Source: Candidatus Fusicatenibacter merdavium
GTDB lineage: Bacteria; Bacillota; Clostridia; Lachnospirales; Lachnospiraceae
Assembly (NCBI GenBank): GCA_019115005.1
Contig: DXEK01000064.1
Coordinates: 1 to 32,800, forward strand
Length of the DNA: 32,800 bases
Direction of reading: 5' to 3'
A program made the translations under genes and the position numbers. The notes beneath the pieces are model-generated. The model had not been told where the DNA came from. It did no database searches and saw nothing but the letters and a program-made list of their open reading frames with translations. Below are positions 23,347-31,662 of the stretch, piece after piece. Each line of letters starts with the position of its first letter. The first letter of the stretch is position 1.

Positions 23347-25053
23347 ATGGTAGATTTAAAAGCAAAACCGTATTACCTTTCTGACGAAGACATCAAATGG
23401 GTGGAGGACACCATCGCAGGCATGACCGACGAAGAAAAAGTCGGACAGCTGTTTGTCAACATGGTAAACGACTTCTCCCCGGAAGGAATCAAGAAAGTCG
23501 TTGACACTTACCATCCCGGCGCGCTTCGCTACCACAACAAATCCGCAGAGGAACTGTGGGATATGGTAAACACCTTCCAGAGCTGCAGCAAGATTCCGCT
23601 GCTGGTAGCTTCCAACTGTGAGGCAGGCGGCAACGGCGGTGTCGGCGGCGGCACCGGTGTAGCATGCGGCGCGGCGACGGCTGCTTCCCGCAATCCGGAT
23701 GTCGCGTACAAGGCTGCAAAAGTCGGCGGCACCGAGGCAATGGCGATCGGCTCCAACTGGAACTTTGCTCCGATCGTTGATCTGCTTCAGAACTGGCGCA
23801 ACACAATCGTTCAGACACGTTCCTTCTGCGCGGATCCGGACCGCACCATCGAATACGCGAAAGCGTTTATCAAAGGTACCGAGGAATGCGATATGGCCAC
23901 AACCATCAAACATTTCCCGGGCGACGGAACCGAAGAGAACGACCAGCATCTGATGATGGGTGTCAACGATCTTGACTGCGATACCTGGATGGAAAGCTTC
24001 GGAAAGGTATACAAAGCCCTGATCGATGCAGGCGTAAAGACCATTATGGCAGGCCACATCGCTCAGCCGGCATGGCAGCGCAAACTGGCAGGACGCGATC
24101 TGGATGACCACGAAATCCTTCCGGCAACGCTCTGCCCGGAACTGATCACAGGCCTTCTGAAAGAAACACTCGGATTTAACGGCCTGGTTGTTACCGACGC
24201 CAGCCATATGATCGGTATGTTCGGCGCTATGCCGCGTTCACAGCAGGTTCCGGCAGCGATCGCCGCAGGCTGTGATATGTATCTGTTCTTCAACGATATG
24301 GAAGAGGATTTCGGATACATGATGGCAGGATACAAAAACGGCATCATCACCGAAGAGCGTATGCAGGATGCCCTGAGACGTATCCTCGGCGTAAAGGCAA
24401 GCATCGGCCTGCACAAGAAACAGGCGAACGGAACTCTGATGCCGCCGAAGGAAGGCATCAGCGTAGTCGGATGCGAAGAGCACAAGAAGATCGCAAAAGA
24501 GTGTGCGGATCAGTTCATCACTCTCGTAAAAGATACCCAGAACATGCTGCCGCTGAATCCGGAGAAACAGAAACGTGTACGCGTTTACTTCCTGGAAGGC
24601 GACGGACGTGTAGTAGCCGGCAAACTGATCAAAGACGATTCCGGCGCAAAGACAAAAGCATACCTGATCAAGAAACTTGAGGAGCGCGGCTTCATCGTAG
24701 AAGACGGAGACGCTGTTGCGGCAAAGGGCAAAATGGAAACCTTCATGGCAAACACCGACGCTGTTCTGGTATTCATCGACCAGGTTGGCTTTGCTCAGTA
24801 CAACACCATGCGTGTAAAATGGACGATGCCGGGCCAGCAGCCCTGGTATGTGCGTCAGGTACCGACTGCATTCATCAGCCTGTATCTGCCGAACTACCTG
24901 ATCGACCTGACCATGAGCCGTACCTATGTGAACTGCTACCAGGATACTCCGCAGGTTCTCGATTCCCTGATCGAAAAACTCTGCGGCGACAGCCCGTTCC
25001 AGGGTACTCCGGAAGAGAATGTATGGTGCGGACGCTGGGATACAAAACTTTAA
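23347..25053 (+). CDS. Glycoside hydrolase family 3 enzyme, NagZ-like barrel
   Basis: Protein of 568 residues, cytoplasmic (no signal peptide). The GH3 barrel has KHFPGDGTEENDQH at 188-201, where the Asp-x-His pair (199-201) matches the acid/base dyad of NagZ-type beta-N-acetylglucosaminidases and not the glucosidases. The nucleophile is Asp284 in GLVVTDASHMIGMFG. A C-terminal alpha/beta domain follows from about 380 (ADQFITLVKDTQNMLPL), a part absent from the smallest NagZ proteins. The start is the ATG at 23347, with AAGGAGG about 9 nt upstream. It probably shares the upstream gene's message; a weak GGGG/CCCC hairpin lies in the 84-nt gap and a strong terminator follows. A hexosaminidase role in wall or mucin sugar recycling is an inference from the dyad. 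Confidence 0.88.
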   Translation: MVDLKAKPYYLSDEDIKWVEDTIAGMTDEEKVGQLFVNMVNDFSPEGIKKVVDTYHPGALRYHNKSAEELWDMVNTFQSCSKIPLLVASNCEAGGNGGVGGGTGVACGAATAASRNPDVAYKAAKVGGTEAMAIGSNWNFAPIVDLLQNWRNTIVQTRSFCADPDRTIEYAKAFIKGTEECDMATTIKHFPGDGTEENDQHLMMGVNDLDCDTWMESFGKVYKALIDAGVKTIMAGHIAQPAWQRKLAGRDLDDHEILPATLCPELITGLLKETLGFNGLVVTDASHMIGMFGAMPRSQQVPAAIAAGCDMYLFFNDMEEDFGYMMAGYKNGIITEERMQDALRRILGVKASIGLHKKQANGTLMPPKEGISVVGCEEHKKIAKECADQFITLVKDTQNMLPLNPEKQKRVRVYFLEGDGRVVAGKLIKDDSGAKTKAYLIKKLEERGFIVEDGDAVAAKGKMETFMANTDAVLVFIDQVGFAQYNTMRVKWTMPGQQPWYVRQVPTAFISLYLPNYLIDLTMSRTYVNCYQDTPQVLDSLIEKLCGDSPFQGTPEENVWCGRWDTKL

Positions 25054-25133
25054 TCGATTCCAAAAGCGGTTTCCGTGACGCAGTAGCCTGCCGTGTATAA
25101 GCGAGACTCCGGCGGACAGAAAACGTACAGCAA

Positions 25134-25173
25134 GGCGTCCCGGTCTGTCAACACCAGACCGGGACGCCTTTTT
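25134..25173 (+). terminator. Intrinsic terminator of the GH3 operon
   Basis: GGCGTCCCGGTCTG and CAGACCGGGACGCC form a perfect 14-bp stem with a 7-nt loop and five Ts. It separates the convergent GH3 and C39-like genes. Confidence 0.95.
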
Positions 25174-25191
25174 CCGCCGCTCAGCCATTCT

Positions 25192-26031
25192 TTACAGATT
25201 CCGGAACACCCACAAATCCCGGATCTGGCTCTGTATACGGTCAAACTCCCACAGTTTCTCTGAATTTCCCCTGTTGTTCGGATCATTCACACGGATCTTT
25301 CCATTCTCGTAACCGGTCAGCACAATGAAATGTCCCGTCGTCGTGAAATCCCCCGGCCCCATCACCGCTACGATCGGATTATTCACTTCCAGATTGGCGG
25401 CGATCCGCTCCTCATCCAACGGGATCTCGGTCACATCAAAGCCAAGCTCTTTCCCTCCCTCCGAAAAGAGCGCCCAGGCAGAACCGCTGCCCTCCACAGC
25501 ATACCCGTGCTCCGAAGCGAACTCACCCATCCATGCCGGCGTCATGGAAGTATCCCCCGTCAGGTAGATCGCGACCATCGAAAGGCAGGTCGGTCCGCAT
25601 CCGGACAGACCGAAAATGTTTCCCGCGTACTGTCCATATCCCCAGCGCTGATCCCACTGCATCAAAAGCGGAACCGACGAGGTATCCAGACCTGACAGAT
25701 CATCCGCAGGCGGATTGTCTTTGACCAGCGGATATTCAAACACAAACTGCTCCGTCTCCGGATTTCTCTGATATAATTCAATCAGCTTCTCCGGATAATC
25801 CGAGACAGAAAGCCCGTGCTCCCGCGCATACTGGCGCAGCTTTGCCGAGGATCCGCTGATCGGAAGCGCGTCCTTAAGTTCCGAAAACAACGACGTCCTG
25901 GACAGAACTGCCGCCGCCAGCACAAAGATCAGAATCACCGGAGCGATCCGGCCAAACCTCCTCGTTCTCCCCCTTCTTCTCCTGTGCCGCGAAACCACGG
26001 CGGTCTCTCTTCGTCTGTCTGTACGTCTCAT
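25192..26031 (-). CDS. Membrane-anchored C39-like cysteine peptidase
   Basis: Protein of about 279 residues. A very basic N-terminus (about residues 1-28, Arg-rich) is followed by one hydrophobic helix (APVILIFVLAAAVL), so it is anchored with the catalytic part outside. The C39_2 domain starts at LLMQWDQRWGYG. The catalytic Cys145 lies in GLSGCGPTCLSM, His in TTTGHFIVLTGY, and Asp/Asn in IRVNDPNN. Such domains cleave peptides or act in wall maturation; no specific substrate is known. The start is the ATG at 26031, with AAAGGA 9 nt upstream; a GTG two codons earlier is too close to that site. It lies downstream of the VanRS-like pair after a 234-nt gap with a possible response-regulator site. 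Confidence 0.85.
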   Translation of the reverse strand: MRRTDRRRETAVVSRHRRRRGRTRRFGRIAPVILIFVLAAAVLSRTSLFSELKDALPISGSSAKLRQYAREHGLSVSDYPEKLIELYQRNPETEQFVFEYPLVKDNPPADDLSGLDTSSVPLLMQWDQRWGYGQYAGNIFGLSGCGPTCLSMVAIYLTGDTSMTPAWMGEFASEHGYAVEGSGSAWALFSEGGKELGFDVTEIPLDEERIAANLEVNNPIVAVMGPGDFTTTGHFIVLTGYENGKIRVNDPNNRGNSEKLWEFDRIQSQIRDLWVFRNL

Positions 26032-26179
26032 ACCCACTCATCCTTTCTGTTTTGAAACCTGAACACGCAGCCGTCCGGGCTGTTCTCCCGACCGATCACG
26101 TGTGATTATCATAGCAGAAAGGAACCTGTCCTTTTCGCAGATTCTCCCACAAAAAACCGCGTTTTTTTTCACAAAAATT

Positions 26180-26195
26180 TTAAGGGTTTCTTAAG
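26180..26195. promoter_or_regulatory. Direct repeat TTAAG-N6-TTAAG upstream of the C39-like gene
   Basis: Two TTAAG words start 11 bases apart, one helical turn, the usual layout for OmpR-family response regulators. It lies between the end of the sensor kinase gene and the C39-like gene. No good -35 box was found here. The remainder of 26041-26265 is A+T-rich with no other feature. Confidence 0.25.
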
Positions 26196-26265
26196 TTCTT
26201 CTCCTCTACAGCCAAAAATACCCCGATGTATCCACCTGAGCCACGCCAGGGCAGTTTCACCCATC

Positions 26266-27357
26266 TCAAAGCACTACAGTAAACGTCACCTGTCCGTCGG
26301 AACTCTCCGCCGAGATCGTTCCGCCATGCAGTTCCACAATTTCTTTCGCGATCGCCAGCCCCAGCCCCGCGCCGCCGCTCCGGGTGGTTCTGGCGCTGTC
26401 CAGGCGGAAAAACTGATCAAAGATCCGCTCCAGCTTATCCTTCGGAATCGTAACGCCGAAATTCTGCACCGTCAGGCAAAGTCTGCCGTCTTCCTGCCGC
26501 CGCAGGCAGATATTGATGTCCCCGCCCGGCTGGCTGTAGCTCACCGCATTGCGCAGCAGATTGTCAAACACCCTCTGCAGCTTATCCGGATCACATTCGC
26601 AGGAGACGTCCGGCGGGACATCCAGCTTACATTCCAGTTCCTTTTCCGCCAGCATCGGTCCGAACTCAAACACCGTCTGCTCCAGCATCCGGGACAAATT
26701 GATCCTGCTCAGTTCCAGCGTCAGGTGCGTAAGGCTGAACCGGGTGATCTCGAAAAATTCATTGATCAGATCCTCCAGCCGCTCCGCCTTGTCCAGAGAT
26801 ACGGACAGATATTTTTTCTGAAGCTTCGGCGAGATCTCCTCCTCATCGTTCAGCAGCGTCAGATAGCCGATCACCGACGTGAGCGGCGTTTTCAGATCAT
26901 GCGCCAGATATACGACCAGATCGTTTTTCCTCTGTTCCGCCTCCCTGGCTGCGCGCTGACTATTCTGAATCTGCAGGCGGACAGAATCCAGATATACCTC
27001 CATCGGACGCAGTTCCTCGGACAGCGGAGGGTCCTGTTCTTTTCCGAGAAAGAGATTTTCCGATGCCGTCACCAATTCGTCCAGATAGCCGCAGGATTTC
27101 TTCAGATAATAACAGCCCAATCCCAGCGCTCCGCCGCCGGCGTAGACAGGGAGAAGAAAAGCCCAGAATCGTTCCGCCAGATGGACGATCTGATAAAATG
27201 TCTCATATCCGTACCAGATACGGCTTTGATAATATAAATAGGCAAGTATGACGATCACAGCACCGGCTGCCAGATACAGCAGATAGAAAAAAATAAACCT
27301 CTGAGTCAACTGTCTTCGGAGCCGCTGCGACAGTTCCCGCAATTCCGTCTTATTCAA
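26266..27357 (-). CDS. VanS-like sensor histidine kinase
   Basis: Membrane sensor kinase of 363 residues. Two helices (about 20-42 and 66-86) flank a short outside loop of about 20 residues, as in VanS-type sensors. The H-box is YLAHDLKTPLTSVIGYL with phospho-acceptor His153. The N-box is DNLLRNAVSYS, and the G-boxes are FGVTIPKDKLERIFDQFFR and GGAGLGLAIAKEIVELHGG. The start is TTG at 27357, overlapping the last 8 bases of the regulator gene, which implies coupled translation. No vanH, vanA/G or vanX ligase genes occur in the window, so a resistance role is not supported; VanS-like sensors are also common as general envelope-stress sensors. Confidence 0.9.
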   Translation of the reverse strand: MNKTELRELSQRLRRQLTQRFIFFYLLYLAAGAVIVILAYLYYQSRIWYGYETFYQIVHLAERFWAFLLPVYAGGGALGLGCYYLKKSCGYLDELVTASENLFLGKEQDPPLSEELRPMEVYLDSVRLQIQNSQRAAREAEQRKNDLVVYLAHDLKTPLTSVIGYLTLLNDEEEISPKLQKKYLSVSLDKAERLEDLINEFFEITRFSLTHLTLELSRINLSRMLEQTVFEFGPMLAEKELECKLDVPPDVSCECDPDKLQRVFDNLLRNAVSYSQPGGDINICLRRQEDGRLCLTVQNFGVTIPKDKLERIFDQFFRLDSARTTRSGGAGLGLAIAKEIVELHGGTISAESSDGQVTFTVVL

Positions 27358-28048
27358 TCTGATACCCCACTCCCCACACCGTCTTAATATATTTCGGTCT
27401 CCGCCCGGAATCGTGCATTTTTTCCCGGATCCGTCCGATATGTGTCATGACCGTATTATTGCTGTCCAGAAACCGCTCGCCCCAGACCTTCTCAAAAATC
27501 TCCTCGGAAGAAAGCACGCGGCCCCGGTTCTCACAAAGATACCAGAGAATGGAAAACTCAATCGGCGTCAGCGACAGTTCTTTTCCGTTCAGCGTACACT
27601 TATGTGTATCTTTGCTGATGGAAAGGCCCCGGATATCGATGGCGTTTTCCTCCGGCTTTCCTGTCCCTTCCGGATGGTTATACGTTTCATAGCGGCGGAA
27701 CTGGGTCTTCACTCTTGCCAGCAGTTCCAGCGGATTAAACGGTTTCGTGATATAATCGTCGGCGCCGATGGTCAGGCCTGTGATCTTGTCCAGATCCTCG
27801 GATTTCGCCGTCAGCATGATCACCGGATAGAAATGTTTCTCCCGGATCTTCCGGCAGATGGAAAACCCGTCGATGTCCGGGAGCATGACGTCGAGGATCG
27901 CCATGGAAAGATCCTCTTCCCCCACATACCGGACAGCGTCCGTCCCATTGTCACATTTTATGACCTCCCAGCCTTCCCCGATCAGGTAAACCTCGATCAG
28001 ATCGGCGATGGCCTGCTCATCATCCACAACCAGTATCTTTTTTCTCAC
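27350..28048 (-). CDS. VanR-like OmpR-family response regulator
   Basis: DNA-binding response regulator of 232 residues. The receiver domain has acidic Asp9/Asp10 (VVDDE), phospho-acceptor Asp53 in ILDVMLPDIDG and the conserved Lys in MLTAKSED. The C-terminal winged helix has SLTPIEFSILWYLCENRGRV and the terminal KTVWGVGYQIE, as in VanR/PhoB proteins. The start is GTG at 28048, with GAGAGGTG about 6 nt upstream; a TTG at 28066 would add six residues. It is the first gene of a two-gene unit with the kinase and has its own promoter. Confidence 0.92.
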   Translation of the reverse strand: MRKKILVVDDEQAIADLIEVYLIGEGWEVIKCDNGTDAVRYVGEEDLSMAILDVMLPDIDGFSICRKIREKHFYPVIMLTAKSEDLDKITGLTIGADDYITKPFNPLELLARVKTQFRRYETYNHPEGTGKPEENAIDIRGLSISKDTHKCTLNGKELSLTPIEFSILWYLCENRGRVLSSEEIFEKVWGERFLDSNNTVMTHIGRIREKMHDSGRRPKYIKTVWGVGYQIE

Positions 28049-28082
28049 GTCTGTCACCTCTCTCAAGTAATTGATCGCCTTC

Positions 28083-28110
28083 GTTACAGTTCAGCTGACT
28101 GAACTGTAAC
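28083..28110. repeat. Perfect 12-bp inverted repeat at the transcription start of the two-component operon
   Basis: GTTACAGTTCAG, 4-nt spacer, CTGAACTGTAAC. It begins at the predicted start of the regulator mRNA (near 28112). The arms are the same word that ends the element at 14658-14790. It may be an operator, an mRNA hairpin or a short member of that repeat family. Confidence 0.75.
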
Positions 28111-28118
28111 TCGCCTTC

Positions 28119-28147
28119 AGTATAACCTATCAAAGCGGACTTGACAA
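28119..28147 (-). promoter_or_regulatory. Promoter of the VanRS-like operon
   Basis: Minus-strand TTGTCA (28142-28147), 17-nt spacer, TATACT (28119-28124). Confidence 0.8.
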
Positions 28148-28193
28148 CGGAGAGTTGAGGCGAAACCATGGGCAGAAGTTTATTATCCCCTAC

Positions 28194-28258
28194 CAAAAAA
28201 ATCCTCCGCCTTTGAAATTCAGATTCATATCTGTCTGTATTTCAAAGACGAAGGATTT
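28194..28258 (-). terminator. Intrinsic terminator after nrdD
   Basis: Minus-strand long stem: AAAATCCT.CG.CTTTGAAAT pairs with ATTTCAAAG.CG.AGGATTTT, loop near 28221-28234, then seven Ts. It starts 5 nt past the nrdD stop. Confidence 0.92.
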
Positions 28259-28263
28259 TGTTT

Positions 28264-30399
28264 TTACATGGATTTCCGTTCGGCGATCTCAGCCATCTTT
28301 GCTTCGTTCAGTCTGGTGTCACCGTGGACGCGGCTGTAGGAAAGGTAGCCGTTCATCCGGTCGATCTTGGTCAGGTTCCTGGAACCACAGACCGGGCAGA
28401 CGTCCATTTCCAGCTCTTCATGGCCGCAGTCGTCGCAATAAGCCAGAGAGAGATTGACTCCCTCGTAATAACCCAGATCCATAGCGCGGCGGATCAGCGT
28501 CTTGATCGCACCTTTATTGTATCCTACCGGGTAGCGGACATACTGGATTTTTCCGCCGTTGCACAGTTCCCAGAAGCGTCCTTCCAGATCCTGTTTCTGG
28601 ATCGGGGTCAGGTCCTCGGTCACATGGCAGTGGAAGCTATTGCTCACATAAGGACGGTCGGAGACATTGTGCACGATCCCGTATTTTTTCCGGAACTGCT
28701 CTACCTGGAGTCCGCAGAGAGACTCTGCCGGGGTTCCGTAGATCGCATACAGGATGCCGTCCTCTTTCTTGAACTGGGCAACCTTTTCATTGATATATTT
28801 CAAGGTATCCAACGCGAACTGTCCGTCCTCGGCGATGGATTTTCCATTGTAGAGTTCCTGCAGTTCGTTCAGCGCCGTGATTCCGAAGGATGCAGTCATC
28901 GGCTTCAGCAGCGGACGGATCTTATCCGACGGCTTCAGATGTCCTCCGTAGAAGCCGCCCTCGCAGTACGCCAGCGGATTGGTGGATGCGCGCATCTCGC
29001 CGAGATAATCGTACGTCCTCTTATGGAGATCCCGGATCATTTCCAGGTAGAAATCCAGAACTTCATGGAAGTCACGATTCTCCGCCCGGGCCTTTGCCAG
29101 GATCATCGGAAGGTGCAGAGATACGGCTCCGATATTGAACCGTCCGACAAATACCGGCTTGTCGTCGTCATCCGCCGGCTCCATCCCTCCGCGCTCAAAC
29201 CATGGGCTGAGAAATGCACGGCATCCCATCGGACTGATGACACGGCCGTATTTCTGGTACATGCTGGAGATGTAACCCTCCCCGCTCATGGACAGCCAGT
29301 CCGGATACATGGTCTTTGCCGAGCAGTCGACGCCTGCCTCAAAAACGTCCTCGCAGATGCCGCCCGGTCCATGGATCGCTTTGTCATACAGAAAGACGAT
29401 CTTCGGGAAAAGCACCGGCTTTTTGTGCCCTTTCTTTCCCTGCCCGCCTTTGTGTACTTCCAGAAGAGAAATAGAGATCATTTTCTCAAACATTTCCGTT
29501 CCCAGTCCCAGAGTCACCGTCACAAACGGGTAATCTCCACGGGAAGAACCGACTGTGTTCAGTTTGTATTCAATGCCCTGCCATCCCTGATCACACTCAC
29601 GGCGAACCTTGTCCATCGCGTATTCCACCGCCTTCTCCTCGCGGCCTTCCCAGGAAGGATCGGAGTATTTCAGGAATTCCCGGACATAATTGTCATAACT
29701 CTTCTGCGCATAGGGCGCCAGAATCTTATCCACCTCCGGCACCGTGAAACCGCCGTACTGCTGTGCCGCCGTGCTCAGGACGATATCGCCCATAACATCA
29801 AAGGCGGTATCCAGACTCTTCGGCTCATTGTACCAGACATTTCCCATCTCAAAACCGCCCTTTAACACGTTTGCCACGTCAAAAAGACAGCAGTTCATCG
29901 TGTCCAGGCGCGCGGACTGATCATGAATATAAATGTATCCGTCCTTGCATGCCTGAAGTTCATTGCGGTTCATGAAAAACTTACGGTAAAGTTCTTTGTT
30001 CAGTTCATTGAAAATCAGGCTCCGCTTCGTCGCCACAAGAGCGCTGTCCGTATTAGCGTTGCTCTTATCGCCGATGTAGCGGATCGACTGACTTTTCGTA
30101 TATACCTCATCCATCATATGGATAAAATCGGTCTTGTAATTTCTGTAATCGCGGTAACTTTTGGCAACTGCCGGATTTACTTTCTCCAATGCACCTTCCA
30201 CAATGTTGTGCATATCCGCGATAGGGATTTCTTTCTTTCCAAGAGCCTTGGCATGTTCCGTTGCAAACTGACAGATAAATGAAATCTCTTCGTCGGAGAA
30301 TGTATATAAAATTCTCTGCGCGGATTTATTGACTGCGCGTACAATCTTCTGTGCGTCAAAGCCCTCTTTGGTCCCGTCTTTCTTGATGATATAGATCAT
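28264..30399 (-). CDS. nrdD: Anaerobic ribonucleoside-triphosphate reductase, class III large subunit
   Basis: Oxygen-sensitive glycyl-radical enzyme that makes dNTPs from NTPs with formate as reductant. The 711 residues comprise an N-terminal ATP-cone (MIYIIKKDGTKEGFDAQKIVRAV), a ten-stranded barrel with the catalytic cysteines (for example CCLFDVANVL and the CEGGFYGGHL region), a C-terminal zinc site (CDDC and CPVC) and the radical glycine Gly684 in RMNGYLSYS. The start is the ATG at 30399, with GGGAGG about 7 nt upstream. It needs the radical-SAM activase NrdG, usually the next gene; here a terminator follows at once and no nrdG is in the window. Two NrdR-type boxes lie upstream, so NrdR repression is likely. 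Confidence 0.96.
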   Translation of the reverse strand: MIYIIKKDGTKEGFDAQKIVRAVNKSAQRILYTFSDEEISFICQFATEHAKALGKKEIPIADMHNIVEGALEKVNPAVAKSYRDYRNYKTDFIHMMDEVYTKSQSIRYIGDKSNANTDSALVATKRSLIFNELNKELYRKFFMNRNELQACKDGYIYIHDQSARLDTMNCCLFDVANVLKGGFEMGNVWYNEPKSLDTAFDVMGDIVLSTAAQQYGGFTVPEVDKILAPYAQKSYDNYVREFLKYSDPSWEGREEKAVEYAMDKVRRECDQGWQGIEYKLNTVGSSRGDYPFVTVTLGLGTEMFEKMISISLLEVHKGGQGKKGHKKPVLFPKIVFLYDKAIHGPGGICEDVFEAGVDCSAKTMYPDWLSMSGEGYISSMYQKYGRVISPMGCRAFLSPWFERGGMEPADDDDKPVFVGRFNIGAVSLHLPMILAKARAENRDFHEVLDFYLEMIRDLHKRTYDYLGEMRASTNPLAYCEGGFYGGHLKPSDKIRPLLKPMTASFGITALNELQELYNGKSIAEDGQFALDTLKYINEKVAQFKKEDGILYAIYGTPAESLCGLQVEQFRKKYGIVHNVSDRPYVSNSFHCHVTEDLTPIQKQDLEGRFWELCNGGKIQYVRYPVGYNKGAIKTLIRRAMDLGYYEGVNLSLAYCDDCGHEELEMDVCPVCGSRNLTKIDRMNGYLSYSRVHGDTRLNEAKMAEIAERKSM

Positions 30400-30422
30400 G
30401 GCTTCCCTCCCAACACGATATC

Positions 30423-30438
30423 TACTATATATTGTGCT
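30423..30438. promoter_or_regulatory. NrdR box, gene-proximal
   Basis: Minus-strand AGCACAATATATAGTA, close to the NrdR consensus ACACWATATATNGTGT. It lies 24-39 nt upstream of the nrdD start. Confidence 0.75.
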
Positions 30439-30456
30439 TCCTCTTTGTTAGTGTAC

Positions 30457-30472
30457 GCTACATATTGTAGCA
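30457..30472. promoter_or_regulatory. NrdR box, gene-distal
   Basis: TGCTACAATATGTAGC on the minus strand, sharing ACAATAT.TAG with the proximal box. The shared words start 33 bases apart, about three helical turns, as in known paired NrdR sites. TACAAT within it could serve as a -10 box. Confidence 0.7.
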
Positions 30473-30570
30473 CCCTTCTTCTGAAAAAGAAAGGACTAAT
30501 TTTGCTTTCCGGGATTTTCAGCACATTGCACGAAATTGGGATGGAAAGTTCTCATTGGAAAAATCTGGAA

Positions 30571-31410
30571 TCAAAGACAGATCTCACCCTCGAATACGAT
30601 TTCCGCAGGGCCGGTCATGTATACAAGATCGCTCTGGCGGTCCCACTCGATGGTCAGCTCACCGCCCAGCAGCTGTACCGTCACCGGACCTTCCCCGACC
30701 CACTGATTCCAGAGAGCGGCCACCGCCACCGCACAGGCTCCCGTTCCGCAGGCAAGAGTCTCCCCGCTGCCGCGTTCCCAGACACGCATCCGGACGGTAT
30801 GATCATCCAACACCTTGATAAACTCCGTATTCACACGGTCAGGGAAGCATTTATGATGTTCAAACTGCGGTCCGATCTTCTCGATCTCCATGGTCTCCAG
30901 GTCTCCGTCATATGGCACAACCGCATGCGGATTTCCCATGGAAACGCCCGTCATTTTCCACATTCTCCCGGCCGCCTCGATGGGTTCTTCCTTCACTTCT
31001 TCATGATCGGTCAGGATCGGGATCTTCTTCGCACGCCGCTCCGGCTTTCCCATATTGACGCGGATCTTTACGGCCTTCCCGTCCTCGACGGTCAGATCAA
31101 GATACTTGATCCCGCTTTTCGTCTCGATCGCCAGATGGGTCTTATCCGTCAGGCCGTAATCGTAGACATATTTCCCGACACAGCGGATCCCGTTGCCGCA
31201 CATGGCTCCCTCGGAGCCGTCCGCATTGTACATGGCCATCCGGAAATCCGCATGATCGGACGGACAGATCAGGATCAGGCCGTCCGAACCGATGCCGAAA
31301 TGACGGTCGCTGACGATTTTCGCAGTTTCCGACGGGTCCTCCACCTTCTCCTCCAGGCAGTTGACATAGACGTAGTCGTTTCCGATTCCCTGCATTTTTG
31401 TAAACTTCAT
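30571..31410 (-). CDS. dapF: Diaminopimelate epimerase
   Basis: Cytoplasmic enzyme that converts LL- to meso-diaminopimelate for lysine and peptidoglycan. The 279-residue length is normal. The two catalytic cysteines are Cys71 in AMCGNGIRC and Cys221 in ACGTGACA. MQGIGNDYVYVN near the start and SMGNPHAV in the middle are family signatures. The start is the ATG at 31410, with AGGAGG about 7 nt upstream; an in-frame ATG six codons earlier would swallow that site. No other dap gene is adjacent. The upstream 252-nt gap holds repeats rather than a clear promoter. Confidence 0.97.
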   Translation of the reverse strand: MKFTKMQGIGNDYVYVNCLEEKVEDPSETAKIVSDRHFGIGSDGLILICPSDHADFRMAMYNADGSEGAMCGNGIRCVGKYVYDYGLTDKTHLAIETKSGIKYLDLTVEDGKAVKIRVNMGKPERRAKKIPILTDHEEVKEEPIEAAGRMWKMTGVSMGNPHAVVPYDGDLETMEIEKIGPQFEHHKCFPDRVNTEFIKVLDDHTVRMRVWERGSGETLACGTGACAVAVAALWNQWVGEGPVTVQLLGGELTIEWDRQSDLVYMTGPAEIVFEGEICL

Positions 31411-31434
31411 AGTCGCTCCTCCTATCATTCACAC

Positions 31435-31472
31435 GGAACAGTTCACAGCATACGCTGTTCACTGTCCGTTCC
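31435..31472. repeat. Interrupted palindrome upstream of dapF
   Basis: GGAACAGT.CACAGC and GCTGT.CACTGT.CGTTCC can pair around an ATAC loop, with small internal mismatches. It overlaps the start of the second-family repeat at 31462. Confidence 0.5.
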
Positions 31473-31528
31473 CCGGCAAATGCCTGCTCGTGCAAGTACA
31501 GCAGCCGCCTGCCGGGTGTATCGCACAA
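31462..31528. repeat. Dispersed intergenic repeat, second family (short copy)
   Basis: Same ordered words as at 15486-15603 (CTGTCCGTT, CGGCAAATG, CCTGCTCGTGCAAG, TGCCGGGTGTATCGCACAA). CCCGGCA and TGCCGGG at 31472-31478 and 31510-31516 make it a hairpin. Located between dapF and the serine hydrolase. The rest of 31411-31662 shows only GC-rich repeat-like sequence and a possible degenerate copy (CCGGATGA.CTGTTCCGCCGG) near 31632. Confidence 0.7.
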
Positions 31529-31662
31529 GCACAGCGGCCGCCGGATACTTTCCACGGCAGCCGCAGATATGTTCCCATTATATCCGTCAGAGATTTTTTT
31601 CGCAAGTCCCAATCTGACCCAATTTCCCTGTCCGGATGACTGTTCCGCCGGCATTCTCTTTT

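Noticed and set aside
25192..28048. Vancomycin-resistance cluster
   Set aside because: Only VanR/VanS-like regulators are present; no D-Ala-D-Lac or D-Ala-D-Ser ligase, VanH/VanT or VanX/VanXY gene is seen.
28258..29865. Plus-strand reading frame of 535 codons opposite nrdD
   Set aside because: Antisense to a fully conserved nrdD; no ribosome site and no recognisable protein features.
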